Shown here piece after piece: positions 9,837 through 22,400 of a stretch of DNA of 64,000 nt. Numbering within the stretch: position 1 is the stretch's first letter; each line of letters opens with the position of its first letter. The DNA lies in contig CM034547.1 of assembly GCA_020055645.1 (NCBI GenBank), positions 42,945,909 through 43,009,908 of the forward strand, written 5' to 3'. The DNA is from Tomocerus qinae. Taxonomy: Eukaryota > Arthropoda > Collembola > Entomobryomorpha > Tomoceridae. Made by a program: the position numbers and the translations under genes. The notes beneath the pieces were generated by a model. It searched no databases. It was not told the DNA's origin and saw nothing but the letters and a program-made list of their open reading frames with translations.

Positions 9837-12658
9837 ATGAAACTGTTGTGGATATTCGTATTGGGATTACCTGCACTAGATAATCCATTCCATTCATTTA
9901 TGGTGTCAGGTCAAAATGTCTCTGATGGATTAAAGTACCGTGAGCTACATAGGTATCGAAAAATTCATTGGTGCATCACTGGATTTGACGAACCTTACCT
10001 TCACCAATGGCCAGCCAGTCAATTTGTACCCATACTACAAAGAAGCACTCAAAGATTTCATAAGTCGGATTCTCGGCGTTATAATTTAAAAATATTAGAG
10101 GTAAAGACGAGCCAGACAAATGTTGGTCGTGAGGGAGCACTTTTCAAAACCGCACATTTAGTTTTTACTGCCGAAGAAAAAAGAGATGTCAAACTCAATC
10201 TTCTCGAAAGTTGGTCTCCAATGGAGTTGGAAGGTCTCATCATACAAGCAAATTATAATCCGGAAACAATAGCAATGCCAGCTGGGGAGTTTATTGACAT
10301 GGAGGACCCTATCATATGCTCTGATTGCGATCACACATTATGGGGAGAAACCATGCCTTGTCGGAAACGATCAATTCTGCATATGACGGTTAGTAAACCG
10401 GAAGCAAACAGTATTTTTCATAATAAATAGAAGTATTTCTATCTCACTGGATAAACGAAATGCATAGATAATATTTATTGTTACCTCTTGACCTTCTCGC
10501 CTTATTCAATCAATGTTTTTTTGACTAAGGAAAAACAAGTATACATTAACGATTAACCATTCTCATTAGTAATAATAATATTTTATCTCAGCATCCAACA
10601 GTACTTGTATTTCATCACGAAATGAGGGCCAGAAAGCCAAAAAGAGCAAACCATGTTTTGGGAAGAAGAAATGAAATCCATGCTAATTTTCGTTGGTAAT
10701 GAAGTTTTTTGTATGAATATTGAAAATCTGCAAACCAAATTAAATTATTCTTCAACTGTCGGAATTTTATTGATTTTAAGGTTCAGTCCACCATGTGCGG
10801 ATGTTACAAGACTACTTTTCTAGTTAAAACCCTTAAATTATCTCAAAAATACACATTCTACTATAAAAATGATTACAACATTTAGTTCTGATTTAATACT
10901 GGCTGGGTAGTTAATTAATTTTTTGTTTAGTGCATTACCCGTCATCAGTTTTACCGAAAACAAATGGGATGTTGTCAAGTTTGGCCCATATGAAGTTGCA
11001 TCCCGGGGACCTGCAAAGCAATCACGAATTCATCCCTCCCCTTACCATCCATTTTTTGTGGGTGAAGATGGGAATGTTATTTGTCATGGGTATTCTATGA
11101 CGGATTTGTTGACAGAAGCTCCTGAGAAATTTATTGATTTTGAAATGAACAGTAAATACGACTGTTGTACCAGAAACGAGGAAAATCCCAAAAATCCTAT
11201 CGGCAGAGTTTATCAAGATGGACAGACTATTAACCCAACTTTCAGTTGCACGGCAGCAGCGGACGCAACTGTTAAAAATCCATTAGCAATAGAATACGGC
11301 AAAGAATCTTGGGTATGTGGTTTTCCAGGTCCTGTAAGATGCCGACATAATGCTCCACCAGAGAGACCTGATAGACCATACAGACGATGTCAGACATGTC
11401 CGGATGTAGACCCCACTGAGATTATTGTAACCACTACCGAGCCAACTGGGTTTATCAAACGAACACCTCATGGGATGATGATGATTATGACAAACTTTTG
11501 TCTTCAGCCAATCGTCATATACATTGCAAGATTCTATAAAGAAACGTACAATGCTATAATATGCAAAGGTACAAAGAGTTGGTATTGGGTAAGGACTTTA
11601 GTTTTGTTTCTAGTAACACAATTTGAATATATCAATAACATTATCTGTATTCTATTTCTTCATTATAACTTTTGAAATATATAATTGTAAAATTGATGCA
11701 GATGCACATGATCGGAGGAATGATCTCTTCTACGATGGTGTACTTTGGATATTTCTCAGGCGGCTCCGATAACGACAAAGGAATTCAAGCTCATGTCATC
11801 TTGGGAAACATTTACATAATGATTTTAGCCTTTTGTTACATGACTGCTTGGGGAAGGAATAAAAGTTACATCATAAACATCATAATGGGTAATCATTGTC
11901 TACATTTGCATTTGGTATATAGTCTGTTAACAGTTTCATACAAGTTCCCATATTTTTGTGTCTAGAATTTTTACATGGGTGCTTGGGATATACGGTGATT
12001 ACGATGGCAAGTAAGGCTGTAAAGGAACAGAAAATTTTATTACGTACATGGAGCATATAAATTATTGAAATGTAACTTATTTTTCTAGTTGTGAGTATTG
12101 TTACCACTCCTTCCTTGGGATTCGAATCCAAGCTCTGTATTTACCTTATGGTTGGATTTCAAGTAATTTTTATGATAGCAATGACGGTAAGTGCATTTTT
12201 GACAATAGTGCAACTGTAATGACTATAAGTAGAAAATGTCCAATGCATCTCTTTACTTTAGTGTCACATTTGCCGTTTGGACAAAGAATTCGGAATGAGA
12301 CCAAAACGGCGACATTTTCCTACAATTGAAGCTCGTTTTGATGAAGTTAAAGTCCCTGTATGTAAATCCCTAATCAATTACCTTATCAAAGTCTGAATTT
12401 CTTTGAATATTAAGAATTTAACCATAATGTTCAATCTTGCCTTTTTTCCCTGTCTGTCTTACACCATTTTTTACAACCAGACTTTTTTGGAGTGTGTAAT
12501 GTCCTATATAATCTTTCGGTTTTGGCTATACATATTTACAATGTATTTAATTTGTCATTTTGGTTTTGATTTAGGGTGGGAAATTCCGTAAAACCATGTT
12601 GACTGTATTTTGGTTAACAACTTTCATATTATCACTAACTTCGACATTTTTCCAGTAA
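9837..12658 (+). CDS. FRRS1-like protein: Reeler domain plus cytochrome b561 domain
   Basis: Predicted transmembrane ferric or ascorbate-linked reductase. Eight exons join in frame: 9837-10388, 10592-10695, 10931-11588, 11702-11888, 11966-12010, 12089-12186, 12262-12357, 12575-12658 (607 residues). An N-terminal signal-like segment is followed by a Reeler-type fold: MELEGLIIQAN, then AGEF, then ILHMTHPTVLVFHHEM, ending at ENKWDVVKFGP. A Cys-containing linker and a Thr-rich stretch (EIIVTTTEP) come next. The b561 core opens with PHGMMMIM and IARFYK. Four histidines at 399, 440, 469 (QAHVILG) and 504 (FLHGCLGYT) sit where the two haem-binding pairs of this family lie. Later helices are CIYLMVGFQVIFMIAM and a C-terminal TVFWLTTFILSLTSTFF. 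Vertebrate FRRS1 has a DOMON domain between Reeler and b561; I cannot recognise one here. The substrate is not predictable. Confidence 0.82.
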
Positions 12659-12731
12659 TCAGAGCAGGCTGGTTGTGTAAGCTTAGTATTTAGATTTATA
12701 CCACCTGTAATAGGTAGTAAGTTAAAATATT

Positions 12732-12737
12732 AATAAA
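12732..12737 (+). terminator. polyadenylation signal of the FRRS1-like gene
   Basis: AATAAA 74 bp after the stop codon; another lies near 12872. The 3' end converges with the minus-strand genes that end at 12991 and 13402. Confidence 0.5.
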
Positions 12738-12990
12738 AGCATTTATTTAAACAGCAGTGTTAAACAAAGAACGGGAATTTGAACTATTGAACTCTATGAT
12801 TATGATGGATATCCACTATACACCTTTATTATGTTTATAAAATGTTCATATATATTTAACTTGCTTTAAAAAATAAAATGTGTTTTATAAAAGTTACATT
12901 ATTTTTTGAAATGCAGTTTTTGTAACATTTAGTAAATGTAAATGATCACTATTAATTTCTTTATCCAATATGAAAAGACCACAAATGGGT

Positions 12991-13290
12991 TCATATATTG
13001 TCATAAATTGCTTCGATAGTTTGAACAGTAATAGTTCCACGTGAATTTGCTGCTACACGAATACTTTGCAATTTATAAGGATCTGGTGCGGATATTTTAA
13101 CACATCCTCGAAGAACTCTATCACGTTTAACAGTAATTAATAATTTATCCACTTCTCTGGATAGCAAAATTTGGTCCCTAGAACTGTAGTTACATATTTG
13201 CATGGACACCATCGAGTCAATAATTCCCACTGTTGACAAAACGGTTCCAGTTATTATTATCGAAACATCGCCCACTTGAACGAGATCCAT
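12991..13290 (-). CDS. unrecognised 99-residue ORF just downstream of the tetraspanin
   Basis: An uninterrupted minus-strand frame runs from an ATG at 13386 or 13290 to the stop at 12991. The 13290 start (MDLVQVGDVS) has a good context (ACCATGG). The protein has one hydrophobic stretch (VSIIITGTVLSTVGII) and then a polar, basic tail (LLITVKRDRVLRG). No family is recognised. The longer reading opens only 15 bp after the tetraspanin stop on the same strand, and an AG acceptor-like site (GATTTTAG) lies just before 13290. It could therefore be an alternative terminal exon of the tetraspanin, a small independent gene, or a remnant. Codon use is plausible but not decisive. Confidence 0.4.
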   Translation of the reverse strand: MDLVQVGDVSIIITGTVLSTVGIIDSMVSMQICNYSSRDQILLSREVDKLLITVKRDRVLRGCVKISAPDPYKLQSIRVAANSRGTITVQTIEAIYDNI

Positions 13291-13401
13291 GGTTTTGCAA
13301 TTTCGAGAAATCGATATGAAACTAAAATCAACCCAAGAATACCAACCAAGAATAGCAAAATTTATACAATACTTATTGATACCCATATAAAAACTTATTG
13401 C

Positions 13402-14961
13402 TCACTTGGATCCTTGCTGTATAAAAAGATCTTGGTTCGGCATTTCTTTTCCGTCGGAGATGACAATTTTAAGGTTGGCATTTTTCTCAAAACATTTGAC
13501 ACAATAATACTGAAGAAGCTGTTCACAATTGATAAAATAATATTATATCAATAAAAACACTTATGTATTAATCGGTAATGGTCCAGGTAAAATCTAATTA
13601 AAATTGCCTTACTTACTAATACAAGCATACCAATGCATAGAAAACTCAGCTCAAGCACACCATAATAAATAAATGTTTCATTTTCCGATTTGAAGCAACC
13701 CTTTTGCCATACATATTCCGATTTAACGTCACCATTAAAACAAAATCCAACCTATGCAAAAACAATATTAACGTATTTTATTTTGCCAAGTTGAACACAA
13801 TCCTTGAATAGGTAGATTCCTTTTAAGATTAACTGCTGAATTAAGAAACAAATCAGCTAACCGTGGTGTCACAACAAGATTCAGGATACAGCGCGTCCAT
13901 TAAATCCCAATCTATATAAGAATTGATACCGCAGCATTTTGTCTACATTCCAAAAGAAAAAAAATTGAATTTGAAAATAATTTGAAACTAAATCAGTTAA
14001 CTCAAGCACCAGGAACTTACAGTGTGTTGGGTAATATTCCATAGATTTGGTTCGTTCAAAGTGTTAGCAAACACATTAAGTTGAGAGGTCATAGTAGAAT
14101 TTAATCTCCCAATGTTTTGTATGAAAATAGTTGTTACAGTTGGGGTTACGAAGAAAAACAGAACTGTGTCAACGAAAGCAACGTATTTCAACTGAAAATG
14201 AAAATAATTTAGAAATTAGCTCATTTAGAACTTTACTAGTAAATTGACTAACATAATTTTACGAAAAAACTTAAATATAAAATTTCTTACGGATAAAAGG
14301 CAAAAAGATGCGAATCTTTTAATAAGAATAAAGGAAATGATTAACATCTGTACAGCAGAAAAGCAGATATATAGTATGGGTATTCCAGGGCAGGCTATTT
14401 CCTTTGAGCAGTACTCTTTGTAATTGTGACAACTTTTAAGTTCACAAAATGAACCAAATTGTCTGAGTAAGGCTTCCCATGCAAATGTATGTGGGATTGA
14501 AAATGTTATCTCTATGTATAACCATGTCCATGTGGTCCCTCGGATCTGTATAATATATAGGATGTAACATTATATATTATTTGCCACTTTTACCAGAGCA
14601 GTAATTCCAGCACTGAAACTGTATTCATTTACTACATTAGATTAGAGGTGACGGTAACGTAGTGTAGTCCAATCACAAGCCGAAGTCTAACTAATGGACT
14701 TGTATGTACTTATACAAATTTTTACTAACCTATTTCATGCTTTTGAAAAAAATTAGGCGATTGAAATGAAATTATAACCATTTGGGCCAACAGAGCGATC
14801 CAAACCGGTAACCAAATTCTCCAGTTTGAGCAAATGGTGAAAGTACCGAGGCTTTTAAGCCCATTCACAATTTCCCTTTTCTCGTCATCCGGTATAGCTC
14901 TTACATATTTAGCTCCTACTTCTCTTGAGTTATGAGAGTTGGCATTATCATCCAAATCCAT
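13402..14961 (-). CDS. divergent tetraspanin
   Basis: Four-pass membrane organiser of the tetraspanin family. Six exons on the minus strand: 14961-14730, 14538-14291, 14191-14021, 13942-13862, 13751-13617, 13518-13402 (327 residues). A long polar N-terminus precedes helix 1 (LPVWIALLAQMVIISF). Helices 2 and 3 are ILYICFSAVQMLIISFILI and FVDTVLFFFVTPTVTTIFI. The large extracellular loop carries the family hallmarks CCG (exon 4), PESCC and a later GC pair (WQKGCF). Helix 4 (VLELSFLCIGMLVL) leads into YYCVKCF, a likely palmitoylated cysteine stretch. The first extracellular loop, about 60 residues with four cysteines, is unusually long. The exon 2 acceptor is a judgement: the first AG breaks the frame, so I use the AG seven bases later (CCGAG). 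Partner and tissue are unknown. Confidence 0.78.
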
Positions 14962-15541
14962 TGTTCACTTGCGAAAATTAAGTTTTTTGTACCTTCGCTT
15001 CAATTGTTTAACGATAAATCCTATGAAATATTGCAGAAATGTGGAAAGATGAGAACTTTGGAGAACAAATAATTGAATGGAGATTTTGGGGGAACAAACT
15101 CAGAAAGTAGCTAGTAAACGATTGTGTCGACATCAGACAAAAAATATCGATATTAGCGAAAATTTACTGGTGGATTGCATTTCAATTTTTAAAAAATGCG
15201 CCAATTAATGTAATAATGCTACCAATTTTATTGTATTATCAATGGTTGCTGTCAACGTGTGATTTGTGGTATACTATTACAGTGCAAACATTGAGGAGTT
15301 ATAAATATTATTTCTGTAGATAAACAAGTTAGTATTAACATTTTTATGTATTTAAATAGATAATTGACTCATTGACTGAATTGTTATTAGTATTAGCATT
15401 CTTGAGGGATTTGAGTTCAGAGACAAATCGCACCTGCGTTTTCATCATTGTCGAATTAACTGCTTGTCATTCAAATTCGGTTACTCAAATTAAATAGGAA
15501 ATGCAGAAGGGGCTAGTTATAAAATGTTATCACAAGTCATT
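14962..15541. other. gap between two minus-strand genes
   Basis: About 580 bp upstream of the tetraspanin start and downstream of the Hsp20-like stop. AT-rich, with no ORF or RNA gene seen. It should contain the tetraspanin promoter. Confidence 0.4.
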
Positions 15542-16479
15542 TTAAAACTTCCAAGCTTCTTCCAAAATTACAGTTCCAAAGCAATCCCGGACAGCTCTTA
15601 AATTGTCGGCCTCCAACCCGGGGGGTAGACGAATCACTTCTGAAACAGACTTTGCATTATGAGTTTTGGATTGTGGTCTTTCTCCGAAGATCTATTCATA
15701 AAAATTATTGTATGTGAAGTTATTAATGTCGACTATCGTGATTTTTGATTACAGTAAGTAGCAACACCAGTACCCACCAGGAGTTTTCTTCCCTGTAATG
15801 CCAATTGTATCTCTTCATCCAAAAATCCAGACATGTCGACGAAATAGCGGTATCTTTGATGCGTCTCTTGTGTGTCTACACCATTCATCGATACACTATA
15901 AAATAAGTAAGTCATGAATGAATTTCTATTTTGAAATCCTTTGGATTTGAAACTCTGTCCAACTGTAATTCATGTATGTATGTTTTGTATCCTTTATTGT
16001 ATGTATATTTATGATCGGTTACTTGGCCCTATTTACCGTAGTTCATTTGGTGTTCCAAATGAATTTCCATTTAGAGGTCCTGGACTATGTGGAGTAGGTA
16101 TCCCTACAATTCCTTTGTCAACATATAGTATTTCCTTACCCACAGGTGTTAAATGGAGAATATCGGAGTCTGTCATATGAATTTGTTTTTCAATCTCTTT
16201 ATTTCTCTTCCTCTGGTTTTTGTCCCCGTAAGCCACGATGTTGATTTGGCTATGCGTGACATGGTGTCCAGTAAGGAGTTTAGTCTTCAGATGTTTAATT
16301 TTGGATTGTTTGTCTAAATGGGGGTTCAAATGCACTGGAATTGGAATATCATGAATGTACACATCATTGTGCAATTGATTACGTGGTCGACGTGGGTTGG
16401 GTTTTCGTATTTGATCTCCATAATTCCCTTCTGTTAAACCATAGTCCCTCCCTTTTGCATTTGGTCTGAATTTAAACAT
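15542..16479 (-). CDS. divergent alpha-crystallin/Hsp20-like protein with long N-terminal extension
   Basis: Small-heat-shock-like protein; chaperone function is inferred from the domain only. Three minus-strand exons: 16479-16037, 15895-15778, 15691-15542 (236 residues). Residues 1 to about 160 are a basic, polar, proline-bearing extension with no recognised motif. The alpha-crystallin fold follows: YRYFVDMSGFLDEEIQLAL (beta-3/4-type strands), GRKLLIFGERPQSK, then SVSEVIRLPPGLEADNLRAV and a final GTVILEEAW strand. This matches the classic order V-D-V-x-G-F-x-P-E-E, K-L, R-x-x-x-L-P-x-G-V, G-V-L. It ends right after the last strand, so the I-x-I tail used for oligomerisation in typical Hsp20 proteins is missing. 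The exon 2 donor is the GTGGGT at 15777; a later GT would shift the frame of exon 3. An in-frame TTG lies upstream, but 16479 is the first ATG. Confidence 0.72.
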
Positions 16480-19400
16480 TGTGTCTTCCAACGACAATAC
16501 CTTGTAAGGCTATTATTTTTAGGCAACTGTGGTTCTTCTACTGTTGTGTTTACAAGTTTTTAGATGCATCAATTGATCTGTAATTACAGAGACAATTTAA
16601 TCATTCCTAAAGTTAAAAATATGTCATATTGCCGGAAATTGGCATCAATTTTGCAGTTATTTTGATGGTAAACTTGGCACGTCTATTTGGTAAAAAGTTA
16701 TCTTTCTATCAAAGTAGTCTAGCACTTGGTCTAGCACTAGCATCAATCCAAAAAGTGTAGTTTTGGGTCAATTCGTATCCATAGTATTCCACTTGCTTAC
16801 TATTTTATTGGGTTTGCATTGCTTTTTCATATTTGCATATTTCAGTTGAGAATATCCCAATTTCCGAGTCGGAGACAATGGTAGAATAAGTAGAAGGACT
16901 GTAATAGATCTAAATTACATTTTCAAAATTCAATTTTGTAGCGGTATTAGCTAAAATACTTCTACTTCATAGACCTGCTATATTTACTACATCGTGCAAA
17001 TTTGACAAAAGTTTGAATATCTCAACAATATAAATATAACCTACCAAAATTAACAATGCGCAATGCTTGTGGCTCGGTAGTTGGTGCTTATAGATTTTTT
17101 TCGTTAAATGACATGCTTTTGCTTTGTATCCTTTGACTTTGGTCTATTTATTATATGAGTAGGTATATCATCAGGAACGGTATGTAGTACTATGTAGTAA
17201 TACAATGACAATGCCCCATATCCTAAGCCGTGTACGTTGATAGAGTCGTATTTTTGTGTGTATAATATGGACAGGGTAGCATGAGACAGGGGAGATTACA
17301 TTAAATAAATGGATACTTTGCTTGTTTCTTGCATTATATTTTATCTATGGGATTGCCAGTTGTTTAGTTGGTGTTACGGTTTGCTTTACTCTGTTGTTTT
17401 GTTTAGCATAAGTATCACATCTTGTTTTAGGATAGTTTGAATGTTCTCATCCGTCTGAAAGGCTTAAGGACACATGTACTGATATAAGTCAGGGGGCGAT
17501 GATCGTCGTCGTGAAGAAATGTGACTTTCTTACTCAATGCGGTTGTAAATGTAATTTTATTTGAAGACAAGGGAATAGTTAATGAAATGCAATGCAAAAT
17601 GCTATTATACTTTACATGGCTTGCGATGGGATGAAAATAGAAGTCATGGAAAAAGGAAAGATTGTAGACATGATGCAAAATACAAACTACTCTCAGTAGT
17701 GTAAGCCTATATTTGGCTATCTGCTTAAATCTAAGGCTGCATGTTTTATAAAGTGTAAGATGGAGTTAAAAGAAGGGGTAGCCGCTCTTCCGAATACATT
17801 TTCGTCTCAATGACTGCCTATTGTACATTACACACAAGGAGTTGACGGTGGGTTTAGCATAAGTAGGTGTATAACCCATATAATGATGATGGTGCGTAGA
17901 TATGTGTATAGAGATGGTCGGATGAGAAAATGATTTCAGTTGGGCTCGGATGACTTGAGACTGGAGACACATGCCCAGCAGATGTTGACTGGAGATCAAC
18001 GAAAGGAATACCTCACTCAAAGAATTTTGACTTATCGTTGTTATGAACCCTGCAATGATATGTAATACGTTGTAATTCTATTTAGGCACATTTTAAAGGC
18101 TATTATCTGGTTGAGGTCTGAGGTATGTCTATATCTGCTATATACCGACTTGGTGGTGTTTTAGTAAGTATACAAATAGTACTTAGGTTTAGTCAATGTC
18201 ACTAAGGCACAGTTGTGTAGACAAGTTAAAGTGATAAAACACATGATTACGCGCATGTAGTTGAAACGACTGTTGAATCCTTATTATCCTGAATATCATC
18301 ATCTATTTATTATCAACACTATATTGAATATGTAGAGTAAAGATTATAGTTTCTACAATATGTTGCATCAAACTAAATTCAATGTGTCAAATCATTAAGA
18401 TAAGCTTTTAAGTAATGAAATCCCAAATTAATTATAATATGAGTGCTAAATTATTTAAAGTTTATACAGGTCACATAGTGTGTACATTATTATTACAATT
18501 CAAAAGGGCATAGAATATTTGGGTAGCTATTTAGTGTGATACTTTCAAAATATAAGATTTTGTTTGATTATTTCTTGATAATTTTATAGGTTTCTTCTCG
18601 AGTTCAAAATGTACCGATGTAGTCTATCGGTGCATTCAATATTTAGTAATATAATTTACTAGGCTCCCAGTACTAATGCTGAATTTCAAAATGATTAGGC
18701 ATATTAGCAATGTTTAATTTTCGAAATAAGCTCGATATTGGACTACCTTGTTTTATAAATATGTATTGTACATATATACGCGCATGTGCATTTCCCATGG
18801 CATAGATAGATACTTGCGACATAGGAATAAACATTTTTATTTAGATATAGAAGATTGTAATATTGTCTCGTGACAGAGTCTTATACCTATATATAATAGT
18901 CAGGTTTGTGTTTGCATACATACGTATACACAGTTAGACACATTTACAAAGCATTTTGAAATGTAATCGTAATTAATATGATCACAAATATAAGACGAAG
19001 TTTGGTACGATTTATGAAAAATATCTTTTTTTGCCATCCAATCAATACTTTATCATTTCTGATCTAAGTATTCCAACTTTGCAAATCACATTTTTGTGAT
19101 ACCTACTTTTTAATATTTAATGGAATGCAAAAAAAAGTAACAAAGCAGGGAATTTTTGTTTGTTGATCTTTCATATTTGGCATACTGAAATGTTCGGGCT
19201 TGGACACGAAATATTAATGCAACCGTCAAAGCAAACGATGTTTGGTTTGTTTTCCAAAGTGAAATGCTTGTGACTAAAATATAGCTTATATAGTACCAAG
19301 TACCAACGCAGTTTGTAACGCGTTAGGCAAAATATTATTTCTTACTGGTATATCCATTACTACGTTTGCTCTTGTTTGGATTTTCATATTATTATTCTTA

Positions 19401-22400
19401 CATGTAATAATATAGCATTGTACACTTTCTGTGCACTCTATTGAACAAAGAATGTAGAAAGTACAAAGATTCCAAATATGCTAGATATAAATACAAGTGG
19501 AGCATAATATGACCACGTGTATATCAGATAGGTTGATACTGTGTGACCTATAAGCATGTTCATCCATGAAAAGGACGGAGATTTTGCTTTCTTCTGAAGT
19601 AAAAAAGCAGTCTTTGTTTTACTATTGATAAAATGCTCTAGAATGTAAGAAAGTAAATATGTAGATGTTTACATAAGGTCGATTTTCATATAATCTTGTC
19701 GTTCTATTCTATACACTGTGTATAGGTAGCTAACGTACTCGAAACAAGTCTTGCAGGATTGTTTCGACCCATACCTTATGGCACAAATTATTAAATACCT
19801 AGGTACTATCTACTATATCCATATAGCCCATTGTACGACAAAAATAGAGGAAAATGAACCGTGAAACTAAAAATACGAAATAATAATACTAAAATGTGAT
19901 ACTCATTAATACGTATCGCTGAATCATATTTATCTCATGCAATTAAATTAGTCTTGATTACACAAACTACTATGTAAACACAAAATGCTATATAAAAAAG
20001 TGTAATTGGAATGTATAAAGTAAAGAATATAAAGTATACTGGTAACTCTCCTAAGTAAATCTAAGTCTGTAATAGTAGAGTTGGATAAATTGCAATTATA
20101 GATTCATTGAGTTGTAGTTTTATCTAAGCAGTTCTAATCTCGAGCACGGAAATTACTTTATTAATGTGGTATTTATTATTTATTGTCAATAGGAAAGAGA
20201 AATGTAAATATTGCTAGTAATACATAAGTTATTATGACGGTTGGCACTTAATGGATGCTCCTCTTCGTACCTTCGGCAAGGTTATGAAAACAATTTTCTG
20301 CTCAAGCGACTTGCAATTTATTTACACTTTACAGTTTGTATGTTGTCGACTTGCTAACGGTTTAATAACGCTGCAAGGAAAGTTTACAAGAGTATGTGCT
20401 ACTGATAGTATTACTAAGTACGACTACAATTTAGTGCTGCTTTAGCTATTGCATTTGGAAGTGGCATTCTAGCTGTAGTATAACACACGCTGTATCATAT
20501 AAGACTAAAAATGTTACTGTTGGTGTACCCATTTGCTGCGTGTAAGTAATTTACAAGGAATATTTTTTTCAATAGCTTTGGAAATAGTGAGAGTTTATTT
20601 AGCATGAGATGAAGGGAGAGTGAAATTGAATAGAGATTAGATATTATAATCGAATGAGAGTGTAGGTCTCTAATCAAAGATAATGTATTAAATTTAGTCA
20701 TTTCTATTTCAGGTGGCTGGCAGTGGCACTTTGTGTTTTCTATTGTAGGGAGTTTCCAGGAGGCAGGTAATCATTTGATCTGACACTTAGACTTGCTAAG
20801 ATTAGAAGCGAGGAAATTCACTCAAGAGTCAGTTCAACGTCAGGTCAGGTAGTGTTGTCTGACCAGAATCGACTCTAATCATCATTCGTCTAAATTATTC
20901 AGGGCTTATTTCTACAGTGGAAGTACAGAGGCTGCCTTGGCTCCCCTTAGCCTCCTCCTTGTTACGTCCTACATTACAATTCCATTTTCATTTCCAAACA
21001 ATTCAGTATGCAACAGTGGTAAGAGTAGGAGAGTGTAGCTCATGAGTCGGAATACTTTCCTTATTTCACCATGGAGGATACTATGGAATTACTTAGTCTT
21101 CCTATAATAATACCTAGTGGAAATTCTTAGGCATAGTCAAGTATTTTAAGTATTAAATGCAATATACTTTTGCTTTTCTGGCTTTTACTCAGAGATTACC
21201 TTGAGTACTAGAACTAGAATATACATGGTCATGCATCTATGTATTTGTTACTTATATAGATAAAAGCTTTATAATAACGTCAACTGAAGTGGCAGGGTCT
21301 TTGTTATAAGAACAGAGCTTCGTTTATAGAAACTGGAAACTTTACTTTCCACTCTCCAGCAATTCATCAATAATTAGTCAAATACAGCAGGGACTTGTCT
21401 TTTCTTGTCGTGTCTTTGTCTCAACTCTTGTTTAGGGGATATGTATAGGGAAAGTAGAAATCTATATGCATTATGCACTATTACATTCTACATCTCTGTC
21501 TAAAAGTATAAATTCTTCCAAACTGTTCTCTCAAGTTAACTCACATTAGTTTAGCAGTTACCAAGAACCATAAGTTGTCGTTGGGTTGATCTCCGGCAAA
21601 CGGCTGTGCACTCCTCTGCTCTCCTGTCTGTTATACATTACTATTCTACTGGCTACAGTTTTACATTTGTCCACAAATAATATAGGAGACCTTGTTCATA
21701 TTACAGACATTTTCTGTTTACTCCGTTTATATCTATAGGGATAGACGAAGGAAAAGGTTATAAAATAAGCAAAACCTCCAAGTCAAAATGTTCAAAAGAG
21801 CAGCCAGACCCATCCCTGGTGTTTTGGGTCTGTTATCCTCTCCGATGTGACTTCTAATGTCTTCTTCGGTTACAATTTCTTATAATAATATCCTTAGCCC
21901 TCCTATTCCCTTTTATTATTAGGCAATCCCGACTAATACGTATTCCTAGTTAAGTTATTGCATTACACATGCATTTGCTTTTATTTTTACTGTCCTATTA
22001 TAGTTAGTGTAGGCATATTAAGTTTTCCAATAGTTGTATGGTGTAGGGCAAGGACATGTTTCCTCCGGATCTTCTTTCTTTCCCTCAGAAAGAATCAACA
22101 TCCAATGCACTGCACTATTTAGCAATCGAATTTTCAAGACTCACTTGACTCTTGGCTTCGTTTTCCAGATCAGTCACCAGTTACTACTGTACCACTCGGC
22201 ACAGTACATCCTTTCGGACCAATCTTGGTTTTTTTACTATTGCATTACATTATTAGTCTTGTGTCCTGTAGAGTTTCGCTATTTCATTCCCTTCCGTCGA
22301 TCTACTCAAGTGTAATGAAAAGTCGGAAGACACAGCGTCACTAACAATAAAACTCAATTCCAGTTTATGTTGTTGATCTCTGGAGAGAAAACAAAAGCAA

